Position numbers and translations under genes: made by a program. Source: an uncultured Eggerthella sp. (GTDB taxonomy: Bacteria > Actinomycetota > Coriobacteriia > Coriobacteriales > Eggerthellaceae). From it: a DNA stretch of 26,129 bases. The stretch is taken from positions 1 to 26,129 of the forward strand of contig URMQ01000009.1 in the NCBI GenBank assembly GCA_900548955.1. Direction: 5' to 3'. Shown here in pieces: positions 14,939-22,635 of this stretch; within the stretch, counting starts at the first letter, position 1, and each line of letters starts with the position of its first letter. The notes beneath the pieces were generated by a model that was not told the origin of the DNA, did not search any database, and was given only the letters and a program-made list of their open reading frames with translations.

Positions 14939-16030
14939 TTACAGAATACGGTAAGAAACCGTTCGAACTCCCCATGCTTGACAAGAATTAAATCCAAAGG
15001 CCTTGAAAACGCCTGGTTGCAAGTCAAGATGACGTGCGCCACCCGACAAACCACCACAGTCATTAATGGTTGCTACAACAGTTTTGCCGTTGTATTTAAT
15101 TTCAATGGCATGACCATAATAGGAAGAGCGATTAGGCCAACTAAGTGGAATAGCTACGCCCATGGAATAATCGTCACAAACAGCACCAGTTGCAGTAACT
15201 CCAGGATTTGGCGTATAAGGATCGGTAGATCCGCCATAAGCAGAAGCAGGACCTGAATTCCAGCCCTTAGAAGCATCTGCGCTTCCCGTTCCGCTACCAG
15301 AAGAAGCTCCACCAGAGTTGCCATCACCAGCAGCTGGACGTTGCGTGTCGGTATTCCAACCAGGATTTTCAGCTTGACCAGAGGAAGCTTGCTGTTCGCC
15401 ACCTACCTGACTAGCTTTTGCCTGTAATTCAGCAAGTGCCGCTTGAGATTCCTTGATTGACGAAACCTTTGCAGAAGCTTCAGATACTACCTGCTCGGCT
15501 TCAACTTTCTTTGCCTCAGCTTGATCAAGAACTACCTGCTGAGCATCGCGCTGAGAATTCAAATCGTCCAGCGCAGCATTAAAGGTTTCATTGAGCTGAC
15601 GTTGCTCTTCGATTATTTCTGCCTGATCTTCCTGAATTGCAGTGTAGTACGTCATGTTCGTAACGAAGTCCGAAATGCTATCGGAAGAAAGAACAATATT
15701 TACCAGCGAAAGACCGCCATCACTTTTGTATTCAGCAAGAACAGCATTTCCAAGTACTTCCTGTCCTTCAAGCATTGCCTGTTGGGCTTCCTGTACTTTT
15801 TGAGTAGTAGTAGCGATTTCTGCATCAAGGTCACTTATTTCTGATTGTAGTTCGTTATATTCCGCAGAAATTGCATCTAACTCAGCAGAAGCGGCATCAA
15901 GCGTTGCCTGAGCATCAGAAAGTTCATCTGCATAGGCTTCTTGAGCCCCCAACATAGGAAGCATCAACGAAAGAGCCAGCAGAATGCTCATTACCGTAGC
16001 GCCAAGCGCTTTTTTAGTTCGCGTAAACAT
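14939..16030 (-). CDS. Secreted coiled-coil protein with C-terminal double-psi beta-barrel domain
   Basis: This 363-residue protein has a Sec signal peptide, probably cut after AYA at residue 34. A long coiled coil, rich in Ala, Glu and Gln (about 35-215), resembles the N-terminal region of CwlO/PcsB peptidoglycan hydrolases. A Gly/Ser-rich linker (about 216-265) follows. The C-terminal 100 residues look like an RlpA/3D-type double-psi beta-barrel, with ATGAVCDDYSMGVAIPL, TVVATINDCGG and ARHLDLQPGVFKAFGF. Such domains bind or cut cell-wall glycans, so a role at the cell surface is likely; whether it is catalytic is unknown. ATG at 16030 has no strong ribosome binding site. It lies between guaB and leuS with its own spacer. 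Confidence 0.8.
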   Translation of the reverse strand: MFTRTKKALGATVMSILLALSLMLPMLGAQEAYADELSDAQATLDAASAELDAISAEYNELQSEISDLDAEIATTTQKVQEAQQAMLEGQEVLGNAVLAEYKSDGGLSLVNIVLSSDSISDFVTNMTYYTAIQEDQAEIIEEQRQLNETFNAALDDLNSQRDAQQVVLDQAEAKKVEAEQVVSEASAKVSSIKESQAALAELQAKASQVGGEQQASSGQAENPGWNTDTQRPAAGDGNSGGASSGSGTGSADASKGWNSGPASAYGGSTDPYTPNPGVTATGAVCDDYSMGVAIPLSWPNRSSYYGHAIEIKYNGKTVVATINDCGGLSGGARHLDLQPGVFKAFGFNSCQAWGVRTVSYRIL

Positions 16031-16220
16031 GCATAAAAGTGTAACGTAGAATCACTTTTCTTCATAATTACTACAACCGTTGGTTAATACCACCATGTGT
16101 TAAATTTCGCATTTCCCCAGATAATTACCAGTTTTATGACATTTTTTCGTTTCACTATTTCGGGGAGATTTTGTGAAGAGGATCTTCCGTCGAACATAAC
16201 TTTGCCGACAAAAAAAAGAA

Positions 16221-16256
16221 AAACGCCCTTGCCTCGAAGAAGAACCAAGGGCGTTT
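16221..16256 (-). terminator. Terminator of guaB
   Basis: An 11-bp perfect stem, AAACGCCCTTG (16221-16231) with CAAGGGCGTTT (16246-16256), has a 14-base loop. On the minus strand TTCTTTTTTTG follows. It lies 12 bases after the guaB stop. Confidence 0.9.
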
Positions 16257-16268
16257 ATTTGCGTGTAT

Positions 16269-17795
16269 TTAACCACGAATCGTATTACCAACGTATGGGG
16301 TTTTGTCTTTCAGTAATACGTCGTGAGCGCCGCCTTCTACAATAGAAGTAGAACTTACAACAGTAAGCTTTGCCTTTTCCTGTAATTCCGGAATGGTTAG
16401 CGCACCGCAGTTACACATGGTGGACTTAATCTTAGACAAGGTCATATCTACATTGTCTTTCAAAGCGCCAGCATAAGGAACATAAGAATCAACACCCTCT
16501 TCGAAGGTAAGACCCTTCTTGGAACCGCCCAAGTCATAACGCTGCCAGTTACGAGCACGCGCAGAACCTTCGCCCCAGTACTCTTTCATGTAGCTACCAT
16601 TAACTGTTACACGATTAGTTGGGCTTTCATCGAAACGAGCAAAGTAACGACCAAGCATCAAGAAGTCAGCACCCATAGCAAGAGCAAGGGTCATATGATG
16701 GTCGTACACAATGCCGCCATCAGAGCATACCGGAACGTAAACACCTGTTTCCTTGAAATATTCATCACGCGCCTTAGCAACTTCAATCAAAGCCGTTGCC
16801 TGACCACGACCAATGCCTTTCTGTTCACGCGTGATACAGATAGAACCGCCACCAATACCAACTTTGATAAAGTCAGCACCAGCTTCTGCCAAGAAGCGGA
16901 AGCCTTCGGTGTCCACTACATTGCCAGCACCAACCTTTACTGAGTTGCCATAGTGGTCGCGAATCCATTTAATAGTACGCAGCTGCCATTCGGAATAACC
17001 TTCCGAAGAGTCAATACAAAGTACATCAGCACCTGCCTCAATAAGAGCAGGAACGCGCTCAGCGTAATCGCGTGTATTAATACCAGCACCAACCTTATAG
17101 CGCTTATGAGAGTCAAGAAGTTCGTGGGGATTTGACTTATGCTGTTCGTAGTCCTTACGGAATACCATATACATAAGATTGTCATTGTCATCAACAATAG
17201 GCAGAGAATTAAGCTTGTTGTCCCAAATGATGTCGTTAGCTTCCTTCAAGCTGGTATCAGCAGAAGCAACAATAAGCTTTTCGCGTGGGGTCATGAACTC
17301 AGATACCGGAGTATCAAGATCCATTCGAGACAAACGGTAGTCACGACCTGTAACAATACCAAGCAGCTTACCCTGGGGGCTGCCACCTTCAGTCACAGGC
17401 ATAGTGGTGTGGCCATTCTTTTCTTTCAGTGCTACTACATCACGCAACGTTGCGTTAGGGGTGAGGTTAGAATCGCTACGAACAAAACCAGCTTTGTGGT
17501 CTTTTACACGACCAACCATAGCTGCCTGCGACTCAATAGTCTGAGAGCCGTAAATAAACGAAATACCACCCTGCTGCGCAAGAGCTACTGCCATACCATC
17601 ATCAGAAACAGCCTGCATAATCGCAGAAACCATAGGGATGGAAAGCGTAAGTGGGCATTCTTCTTCACCCTTACGGAAACGCACCAAAGGAGTACTGAGA
17701 TTTACCGCTTCAGGAATACATTCAGATGAAGAATATCCTGGAACGAGTAGGTATTCATTAAAGGTACGAGAAGGTTCGTCGAAATAATAAGCCAT
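16269..17795 (-). CDS. guaB: IMP dehydrogenase, Tritrichomonas-like type
   Basis: It oxidises IMP to XMP with NAD+, the committed step of guanine nucleotide synthesis. The 508-residue protein has a TIM barrel with inserted CBS pair (about residues 100-220). The catalytic loop GIGGGSICITREQKG carries Cys320. The mobile flap contains the Arg-Tyr pair at 419-420 (NWQRYDLGG). The loop sequence and long stretches such as CSDGGIVYDHHMTLALAMGA match, from memory, the parasite Tritrichomonas foetus enzyme (Cys319, Arg418, Tyr419) far better than the usual bacterial PGSICTTR type. The C-terminus GGAHDVLLKDKTPY also fits that type. ATG at 17795; the upstream signal is the G-rich AGGCAAGGGGTGTTAC. It has its own promoter, leader hairpin and terminator. 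Confidence 0.95.
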   Translation of the reverse strand: MAYYFDEPSRTFNEYLLVPGYSSSECIPEAVNLSTPLVRFRKGEEECPLTLSIPMVSAIMQAVSDDGMAVALAQQGGISFIYGSQTIESQAAMVGRVKDHKAGFVRSDSNLTPNATLRDVVALKEKNGHTTMPVTEGGSPQGKLLGIVTGRDYRLSRMDLDTPVSEFMTPREKLIVASADTSLKEANDIIWDNKLNSLPIVDDNDNLMYMVFRKDYEQHKSNPHELLDSHKRYKVGAGINTRDYAERVPALIEAGADVLCIDSSEGYSEWQLRTIKWIRDHYGNSVKVGAGNVVDTEGFRFLAEAGADFIKVGIGGGSICITREQKGIGRGQATALIEVAKARDEYFKETGVYVPVCSDGGIVYDHHMTLALAMGADFLMLGRYFARFDESPTNRVTVNGSYMKEYWGEGSARARNWQRYDLGGSKKGLTFEEGVDSYVPYAGALKDNVDMTLSKIKSTMCNCGALTIPELQEKAKLTVVSSTSIVEGGAHDVLLKDKTPYVGNTIRG

Positions 17796-17854
17796 GTAAC
17801 ACCCCTTGCCTAACGGTTCTTCTTGTTCTCTGCGATTACTGATGATGCCTCCAT

Positions 17855-17876
17855 CTTACCCCTACGAGAGGGTAAG
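17855..17876 (-). promoter_or_regulatory. Stem-loop at the 5' end of the guaB mRNA
   Basis: CTTACCC (17855-17861) pairs perfectly with GGGTAAG (17870-17876), with an 8-base loop. If the -10 at 17885 is used, the transcript would start almost exactly at this hairpin. It could stabilise the mRNA or act in regulation. It matches no riboswitch I know. Confidence 0.45.
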
Positions 17877-17884
17877 TTTTCACC

Positions 17885-17890
17885 ATTATA
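17885..17890 (-). promoter_or_regulatory. guaB -10 element
   Basis: A perfect TATAAT on the minus strand lies about 90 bases before the guaB start. No good -35 hexamer is seen. Instead the region just upstream (17891-17915) has nested inverted elements, GTCAC..GTGAC and CACC..GGTG, that could be an operator or replace the -35. Confidence 0.5.
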
Positions 17891-17978
17891 GTCACGTGCA
17901 CCGCCTATGGTGTGACTTTATTTATATTTTTTCCATTAACGCTTATCTAATATCAATACTGTACAACCGATACGTATT

Positions 17979-19409
17979 TTATGCGTTCAAAAATGCTTTA
18001 TAGGCGCGGTATGCTTCGTAAACATCCGCTTTGGAAGTTACTTCCCAAGGAGCATGCATCGAAAGCACCGCCACACCAGAATCAATAACATCCATGCCAT
18101 ATTTAGCAGGAATATAGGCGATAGTTCCGCCACCGCCAGCATCTACCTTACCTAGTTCAGCAGTTTGGTACGTTACCCCCGCATTATCCATAACACGACG
18201 AACGTATGCCACGTATTCAGCACGCGCATCGTTAGAGCCGCTTTTGCCACGAGCACCCGTGTACTTATTAAATACAACGCCTTTACCAACATAAGCAGAA
18301 TTCTTCGTTTCATACACGCTTGCATAAGCAGGATCATACGCCGCCGAAACATCAGAAGAAAGCATGCGCGATGCTGCCAGACAACGACGAAGCGACAAAT
18401 CCCCTTCCGCGCCCGCTAGCGCTAATATTTCTGCAATGGTGTTCTCGAAAAACAGCGAACCCATACCAGTTGCACCTACACTGCCAATTTCTTCTTTGTC
18501 CACCAAAACGGTAACTGCGGTGGTTTTAGGAATTTCAGCAAGTGCCAATTGAGCCTCTAGGGAAGTATAGGCACATACGCGATCATCTTGACCATAACCG
18601 ATAACCATACTGCGATCGAAACCTAATTCGCGCGCACGCCCTGCAGGCACCACTTCAATTTCTGCAGAAACAAAATCTTCTTCTTCGATTCCGTACTTTT
18701 CTTCTAGAAGTTTCAAAGCAAAGGCCTTTACGCCTTCTTTGGAGTTTTTCTTGGCAGCTTCGTCAGCATCGGCGGTAGCCGAAGCATCATCCTTTTTAAC
18801 GACAAGCGGACGATTGCCCATCAAAATATCTAAACTTTCGCCCTCAACAACCTCGCTTGCCTTCTTCGCCATTTGTTGATTGCCTAAATGAGGAAGCAGG
18901 TCAGTTACACAGAACACAGGATCCGAAGGGTCATCGCCAATGTTGATATCCACGACAGTACCATTAGTCTTTGCGACAACCCCACACAAAGCCAGCGGAA
19001 GCGTTACCCACTGATAGTGTTTAATACCGCCGTAATAGTGGGTATCCAAATAAGTAAAGCCGTCACTTTCATAAAGGGGATTCTGCTTTAAATCTAAGCG
19101 AGGACTATCAAGATGAGCGCCCAAAATGTTGAGACCTTTTTCAAGTGGTTCAGCACCAATGTGCACGAGAATTATTGTTTTGCCATGAATGCCTGCCCAC
19201 ACCTTATCACCAGGCTTTAAGGTTTTACCTTCTTTAACAGCTTCTTCGAGAGACACATAACCTGCTGCTTGAGCTTGAGCGACTGATGCCGCAAAACAAC
19301 GGCGTTCTGTTTTGTTATCAGAAATAAAAGCTATATAGCGCTTATTGAGCGCCTCTAATTCGTCGAGTTGATCATCCGAAAACGATTCCCAAGCAACCTT
19401 ACGTTCCAT
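17979..19409 (-). CDS. M18 family aspartyl-type aminopeptidase
   Basis: M18 metallopeptidases are large cytosolic oligomers that remove N-terminal, often acidic, residues from peptides. The 476-residue protein has the metal-site motifs in order: GAHLDSPR (His99, Asp101), GYGQDDRVCAYTSLEA, VDKEEIGSVGATG and, near the end, MHAPWEV (His452). The length is typical of the bacterial aminopeptidase I group. An Ala/Asp/Lys-rich insert (about residues 210-225, DDASATADADEAAKKN) is probably a surface loop. ATG at 19409 has AAGGAAGGAAACG upstream. No clear terminator follows; guaB is the next gene and has its own promoter. Confidence 0.95.
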   Translation of the reverse strand: MERKVAWESFSDDQLDELEALNKRYIAFISDNKTERRCFAASVAQAQAAGYVSLEEAVKEGKTLKPGDKVWAGIHGKTIILVHIGAEPLEKGLNILGAHLDSPRLDLKQNPLYESDGFTYLDTHYYGGIKHYQWVTLPLALCGVVAKTNGTVVDINIGDDPSDPVFCVTDLLPHLGNQQMAKKASEVVEGESLDILMGNRPLVVKKDDASATADADEAAKKNSKEGVKAFALKLLEEKYGIEEEDFVSAEIEVVPAGRARELGFDRSMVIGYGQDDRVCAYTSLEAQLALAEIPKTTAVTVLVDKEEIGSVGATGMGSLFFENTIAEILALAGAEGDLSLRRCLAASRMLSSDVSAAYDPAYASVYETKNSAYVGKGVVFNKYTGARGKSGSNDARAEYVAYVRRVMDNAGVTYQTAELGKVDAGGGGTIAYIPAKYGMDVIDSGVAVLSMHAPWEVTSKADVYEAYRAYKAFLNA

Positions 19410-19419
19410 ACGTTTCCTT

Positions 19420-19459
19420 CCTTATCACTTCAAATAAATCCTTATCACTACGAATTAAC
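19420..19459. repeat. 2 x 20-bp tandem repeat upstream of the aminopeptidase
   Basis: CCTTATCACT is repeated exactly 20 bases apart (19420 and 19440), and the following ten bases are partly conserved. The first copy lies against the ribosome binding site of the aminopeptidase. The rest of the 211-base spacer shows only a weak GGTGC/GCACC pair (about 19536-19562) that might serve as terminator of the binding-protein gene. Confidence 0.5.
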
Positions 19460-19620
19460 ACTTCTTAGCATTAAGCATAACGCCCTAGAAAAAACCTTGC
19501 TCAAAAATTGAACTATCCAAAAGAAGGGTGCATTCAGTTTACTCCATGCAGAAAGCACCTTATTCGCTGCAAAATACCACCCAAAACAACACGGCGAGCA
19601 GCTACCAGTAGCATAATTCG

Positions 19621-20424
19621 TTACGCAAAATACTGCTTGCGCAAAGCCTCTAGTGTGCCATCTTCTTCCATGTCTGAGAGTACTTCGTTTATGGCATCTG
19701 TCAGTGCGCGATTATCTTTACTGACTGCAATCCCATATTCTTCGCACGTTGCTACCGTTTCAAGAATTTCACAATCAGAATAACCATTTTCTATAAAGTA
19801 CTGCGCCACAGGAGCATCCACCACTATTGCTTGTGTTCTCTCTTCGCGAAGCGAAGAAAAACAAGCTGCTACATCCCCATAAGGTAGAATTTTTTCAGAA
19901 ACAGCACTTTCAGCGTATGTTTCACCTGCAGATCCTGCCTGGGCAGAAACCACTTTGCCACTTAATTCTTCAACCTGGAGATATTCACCTTTAAGCGTAA
20001 CTATCGCTTGACTAGTAACATAATACGATTGGGTAAAGTCCACTTCTTCTTCCCTTTCTGCATAAATGGGAAGGCAAGCAATTGCCACATCATAAATGTC
20101 ACCTGTTTCAATGGAAGGCAAAACAGAATCAGAGGAAACGTTAACAAATTCACAAGACAAACCCAGCCTGTTTGCAATTTCTTGCATAACACTTATCCCG
20201 TAGCCAGAAGGAGCGCCCTCAGAAAGATACTCAAAAGGCGGAATATCAAGCGAGGTTGCCACCGTTAACTTACCGTCAGCAACCAACCGATAGTCTTTGG
20301 TTTCAGAAGTTGAGGAACATGCACTCAAGCCCGCCAACAAAGCCATGGCAAGAACTACCGAACACAGCAGCGCCGCTAGTTTAGATACTTTGTTAAACGC
20401 TTTTCCTTGGCGCCTTGCATTCAA
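19621..20424 (-). CDS. Lipoprotein solute-binding protein, amino-acid ABC transporter type
   Basis: This 267-residue protein has a basic N-terminus, a hydrophobic stretch and the lipobox LSAC, with Cys36 the lipid-modified residue. The mature part fits bacterial periplasmic-binding family 3: LTVATSLDIPPFEYLSEGAP, SGYGISVMQEIANRLGL, then YDVAIACLPIYAEREEEVDF and YGIAVSKDNRALTDAINEVL. These usually bind polar or basic amino acids. I placed the start at TTG 20424 because AAAAAGGTG lies about 6 bases upstream and just after the stop of the preceding regulator; longer in-frame starts would overlap that gene. No permease or ATPase gene is adjacent, so it probably works with a transporter encoded elsewhere. 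It seems co-transcribed with the regulator upstream. Confidence 0.88.
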   Translation of the reverse strand: MNARRQGKAFNKVSKLAALLCSVVLAMALLAGLSACSSTSETKDYRLVADGKLTVATSLDIPPFEYLSEGAPSGYGISVMQEIANRLGLSCEFVNVSSDSVLPSIETGDIYDVAIACLPIYAEREEEVDFTQSYYVTSQAIVTLKGEYLQVEELSGKVVSAQAGSAGETYAESAVSEKILPYGDVAACFSSLREERTQAIVVDAPVAQYFIENGYSDCEILETVATCEEYGIAVSKDNRALTDAINEVLSDMEEDGTLEALRKQYFA

Positions 20425-20440
20425 GAAAAACACCTTTTTT

Positions 20441-20758
20441 CTATTTTGCTTCAAATTCAGCAGCCTTGCCTTTCTGCTTTTCAAGGACTTCAAACGCACG
20501 TTCATATCCACCAGCGCCGTAATTGAGTGCCTTAGAAACACGAGCGATTGTGGTTGCTGAAGCGCCTGTTGCCTGCTCGATTACTGCATAAGAACGTCCC
20601 TCTTTTAGCATGCGTGCTACATCTAAACGCTGTGAAGTGTCTTTGATTTCTCGCACGGTAAAAAGATCCTCAAGCAAAGCAAAAATATCATCAGGGTTGG
20701 TAAGTCCAGCGAAAACGTTCAGTAAGTCCTCAACTTCTCGGGTACGTAATTCAGCCAT
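20441..20758 (-). CDS. YerC/YecD-type TrpR-like transcriptional regulator
   Basis: This 105-residue protein has the TrpR-superfamily layout: LTNPDDIFALLEDLFTVREI, the RLDVARMLKEGRSYAVIEQA helix-turn-helix, and TGASATTIARVSKALNYG as recognition helix. It ends in a Lys/Glu tail. TrpR itself binds tryptophan; the YerC group is conserved in Gram-positive bacteria and its ligand and targets are not established. I chose ATG 20758, with GGAGGGG four to five bases upstream, over an in-frame start six codons earlier. The solute-binding protein starts 16 bases after this gene ends, so the regulator may control that uptake gene. Confidence 0.9.
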   Translation of the reverse strand: MAELRTREVEDLLNVFAGLTNPDDIFALLEDLFTVREIKDTSQRLDVARMLKEGRSYAVIEQATGASATTIARVSKALNYGAGGYERAFEVLEKQKGKAAEFEAK

Positions 20759-20875
20759 GATCCCCTCCGAATGCAATCGAAATCTTTTCTTGAGCTCGTT
20801 CTACTTAATTTGCATTAAAAATAATTCTTATTACTTGTTTTATTACTTTTCGCTATTCGAACTTTTACTTGTTGT

Positions 20876-20917
20876 TATATATCTACTTACGCATCGTATA
20901 TATCTACTTGCGCATCG
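20876..20917. repeat. 2 x 21-bp tandem repeat downstream of cimA
   Basis: TATATATCTACTTACGCATC (unit starting 20876) and TATATATCTACTTGCGCATC (unit starting 20897), each followed by G, are adjacent and differ at one position. Further decayed TTACTTGTT-like and TATCGCTTA-like pieces lie on both sides. The array begins 39 bases past the cimA stop. Confidence 0.85.
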
Positions 20918-20955
20918 CTTGCTATCGCTTACCATTATCTTGCCGCCACGACACT

Positions 20956-22542
20956 TTATCGCCCTACCGTTACAAGACCATATTCATAAGAGTCCACTAA
21001 GGCGTTCCACGAAGCTTCAATTATGTTCTCGGAAACTCCGATCGTGCCCCATGATTCCTTGCCATTTGAAGTAGTAATCATGACGCGCGTTGTTGCTCCT
21101 GTACCTACGTTTTCATCAAGAATGCGAACCTTAAAGTCAACCAATTCAATTTGTTTCACTTCCGGATACACATCTTGCAAAGCCAAACGAAGAGCATTAT
21201 CAAGAGCACCCACAGGACCAACGCCTTCACCCGTTGCTACAAAACGCCTATCGTCGATATGAACTTTGATAGTCGCCTCACTGTTTGCATCTTTTGCCCA
21301 GGCGTTGGTATCTTCCTTGTCGTCCACTATGACACGGAAGCTTTCCAGCGTAAAATGCGGCTTGAAAGTTCCTAGATGCATATGAAGCAATACTGCAAGC
21401 GATCCGTCGGCAATTTCGTAAGAAAATCCCTGGTTTTCTCGCTCTTTAATATCATCAAGAATTTGTTGAGTAAGAGCACCTTTATCCGAAAGATCGAATC
21501 CAAGTGATTTTGCCTTAGCCACCAGTGATGCCTTACCTGCCAATTCGCTTACCAACACACGGGTGGAATTACCCACATTTTCGGGTTTGGTGTGCTCATA
21601 AGCTTCAGGAAAACGAGCAATAGCACTCGCGTGTAAACCGCCCTTATGCGCAAATGCAGAAGATCCTGTATAGGGATGGTGCATCGAATGTACCATGTTG
21701 CACATTTCAGCAATTGATCGAGCAACGCTTGTGAGTTGTTTTAGGTTTTCGCGGCCCACCACATCGCAATCCATCTTCAATTCAAGATCAGCAATGGCAC
21801 ACAAAATATCGCAGTTCCCCACACGTTCGCCGTAGCCATTTACCGTTCCTTGCACTTGCGTACATCCTGCTTTTACTGCCGCAAGGGTATTTGCAACCGC
21901 ACATCCCGAATCGTTGTGACAATGAACACCAAAACGCTGCTTAGGAAAACGACTTGTTACTGCACGCGTTATTTCTTCAACCTCAAACGGCAGCGCACCG
22001 CCATTGGTTTCACAAAGATCGATAGAGTCTGCACCAGCAGCAACAGCAGCTTCAACAACCTGCAACGAATAAGTAGGATTTGCTTTGTAGCCATCATAGA
22101 AGTGCTCAGCGTCAAAAACCACTTCTACCCCGTGGCTTTTCAAGTAAGCGATTGATTCTGAGACCATACGTAAGTTTTCTTCAAGCGTAGTCATCAAAGC
22201 GCGCTCTACTTGTGCGTCCCAACTTTTACCTACGATAGTTACTACCGAAGCGCCCGATTCGAGCAAATCCTTCAAACCCGAATCATCTTCAGCTGCCACA
22301 CCTTTTTTGCAGGTAGATCCAAAAGCAGCAATCCGAGCATGCTTCAAGTTCATCTGCTTTACTTCTTTAAAAAAAGCAATGTCTTTAGGATTAGAAGCAG
22401 GGTAACCGCCCTCGATGTAGTCAACTCCAAATTCATCTAGGCGCGCCACGATACGCAGCTTATCTTCAAGCGATAAGGTAATGCCTTCGCTCTGTTCGCC
22501 ATCACGCAGGGTGGTGTCATATGCATAAACTTTTTTAGCCAT
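20956..22542 (-). CDS. cimA: (R)-citramalate synthase
   Basis: CimA condenses pyruvate and acetyl-CoA to citramalate, opening the threonine-independent route to isoleucine. The 528-residue protein has the HMGL-like TIM barrel with DTTLRDGEQ at its start (catalytic Arg, metal Asp), HCHND, the NGYGERVGN motif and HKGGLHASA. The C-terminal LeuA-type regulatory domain follows (LRLALQDVYPEVKQIELVDF, then TGATTRVMI). Its length and the ITLSLEDKLRIVARLDEFG stretch fit the citramalate synthase group better than 2-isopropylmalate synthase. I chose ATG 22542; an upstream in-frame start at 22581 would begin in a hairpin. The ribosome binding site is weak (AGAG). It follows ilvE, so both probably serve isoleucine synthesis. 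Confidence 0.93.
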   Translation of the reverse strand: MAKKVYAYDTTLRDGEQSEGITLSLEDKLRIVARLDEFGVDYIEGGYPASNPKDIAFFKEVKQMNLKHARIAAFGSTCKKGVAAEDDSGLKDLLESGASVVTIVGKSWDAQVERALMTTLEENLRMVSESIAYLKSHGVEVVFDAEHFYDGYKANPTYSLQVVEAAVAAGADSIDLCETNGGALPFEVEEITRAVTSRFPKQRFGVHCHNDSGCAVANTLAAVKAGCTQVQGTVNGYGERVGNCDILCAIADLELKMDCDVVGRENLKQLTSVARSIAEMCNMVHSMHHPYTGSSAFAHKGGLHASAIARFPEAYEHTKPENVGNSTRVLVSELAGKASLVAKAKSLGFDLSDKGALTQQILDDIKERENQGFSYEIADGSLAVLLHMHLGTFKPHFTLESFRVIVDDKEDTNAWAKDANSEATIKVHIDDRRFVATGEGVGPVGALDNALRLALQDVYPEVKQIELVDFKVRILDENVGTGATTRVMITTSNGKESWGTIGVSENIIEASWNALVDSYEYGLVTVGR

Positions 22543-22564
22543 GGGTTCTCTTTTCGAATACAAA

Positions 22565-22591
22565 GAGAGCCCCGATTTCATCGAGGCTCTC
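22565..22591 (-). terminator. Hairpin between ilvE and cimA (terminator or attenuator)
   Basis: A 12-bp stem with one mismatch, GAGAGCC plus CGAT paired with ATCG plus GGCTCTC, closes a 3-base loop. On the minus strand only TTTGTATTCG follows, a poor T-tract. It ends 22 bases before the cimA start. It could end part of the ilvE transcripts or tune cimA expression. I see no leader peptide with Ile, Leu or Val codons. Confidence 0.5.
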
Positions 22592-22635
22592 GTATAAGCT
22601 GCCTTGAGCCCTATACAAAAAGGCTAATGTGCATG

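Noticed and set aside
20425..20541. Longer start for the binding lipoprotein overlapping the YerC gene
   Set aside because: It would overlap the regulator by up to 101 bases and push the signal peptide inward; the TTG at 20424 has a well-placed ribosome binding site.
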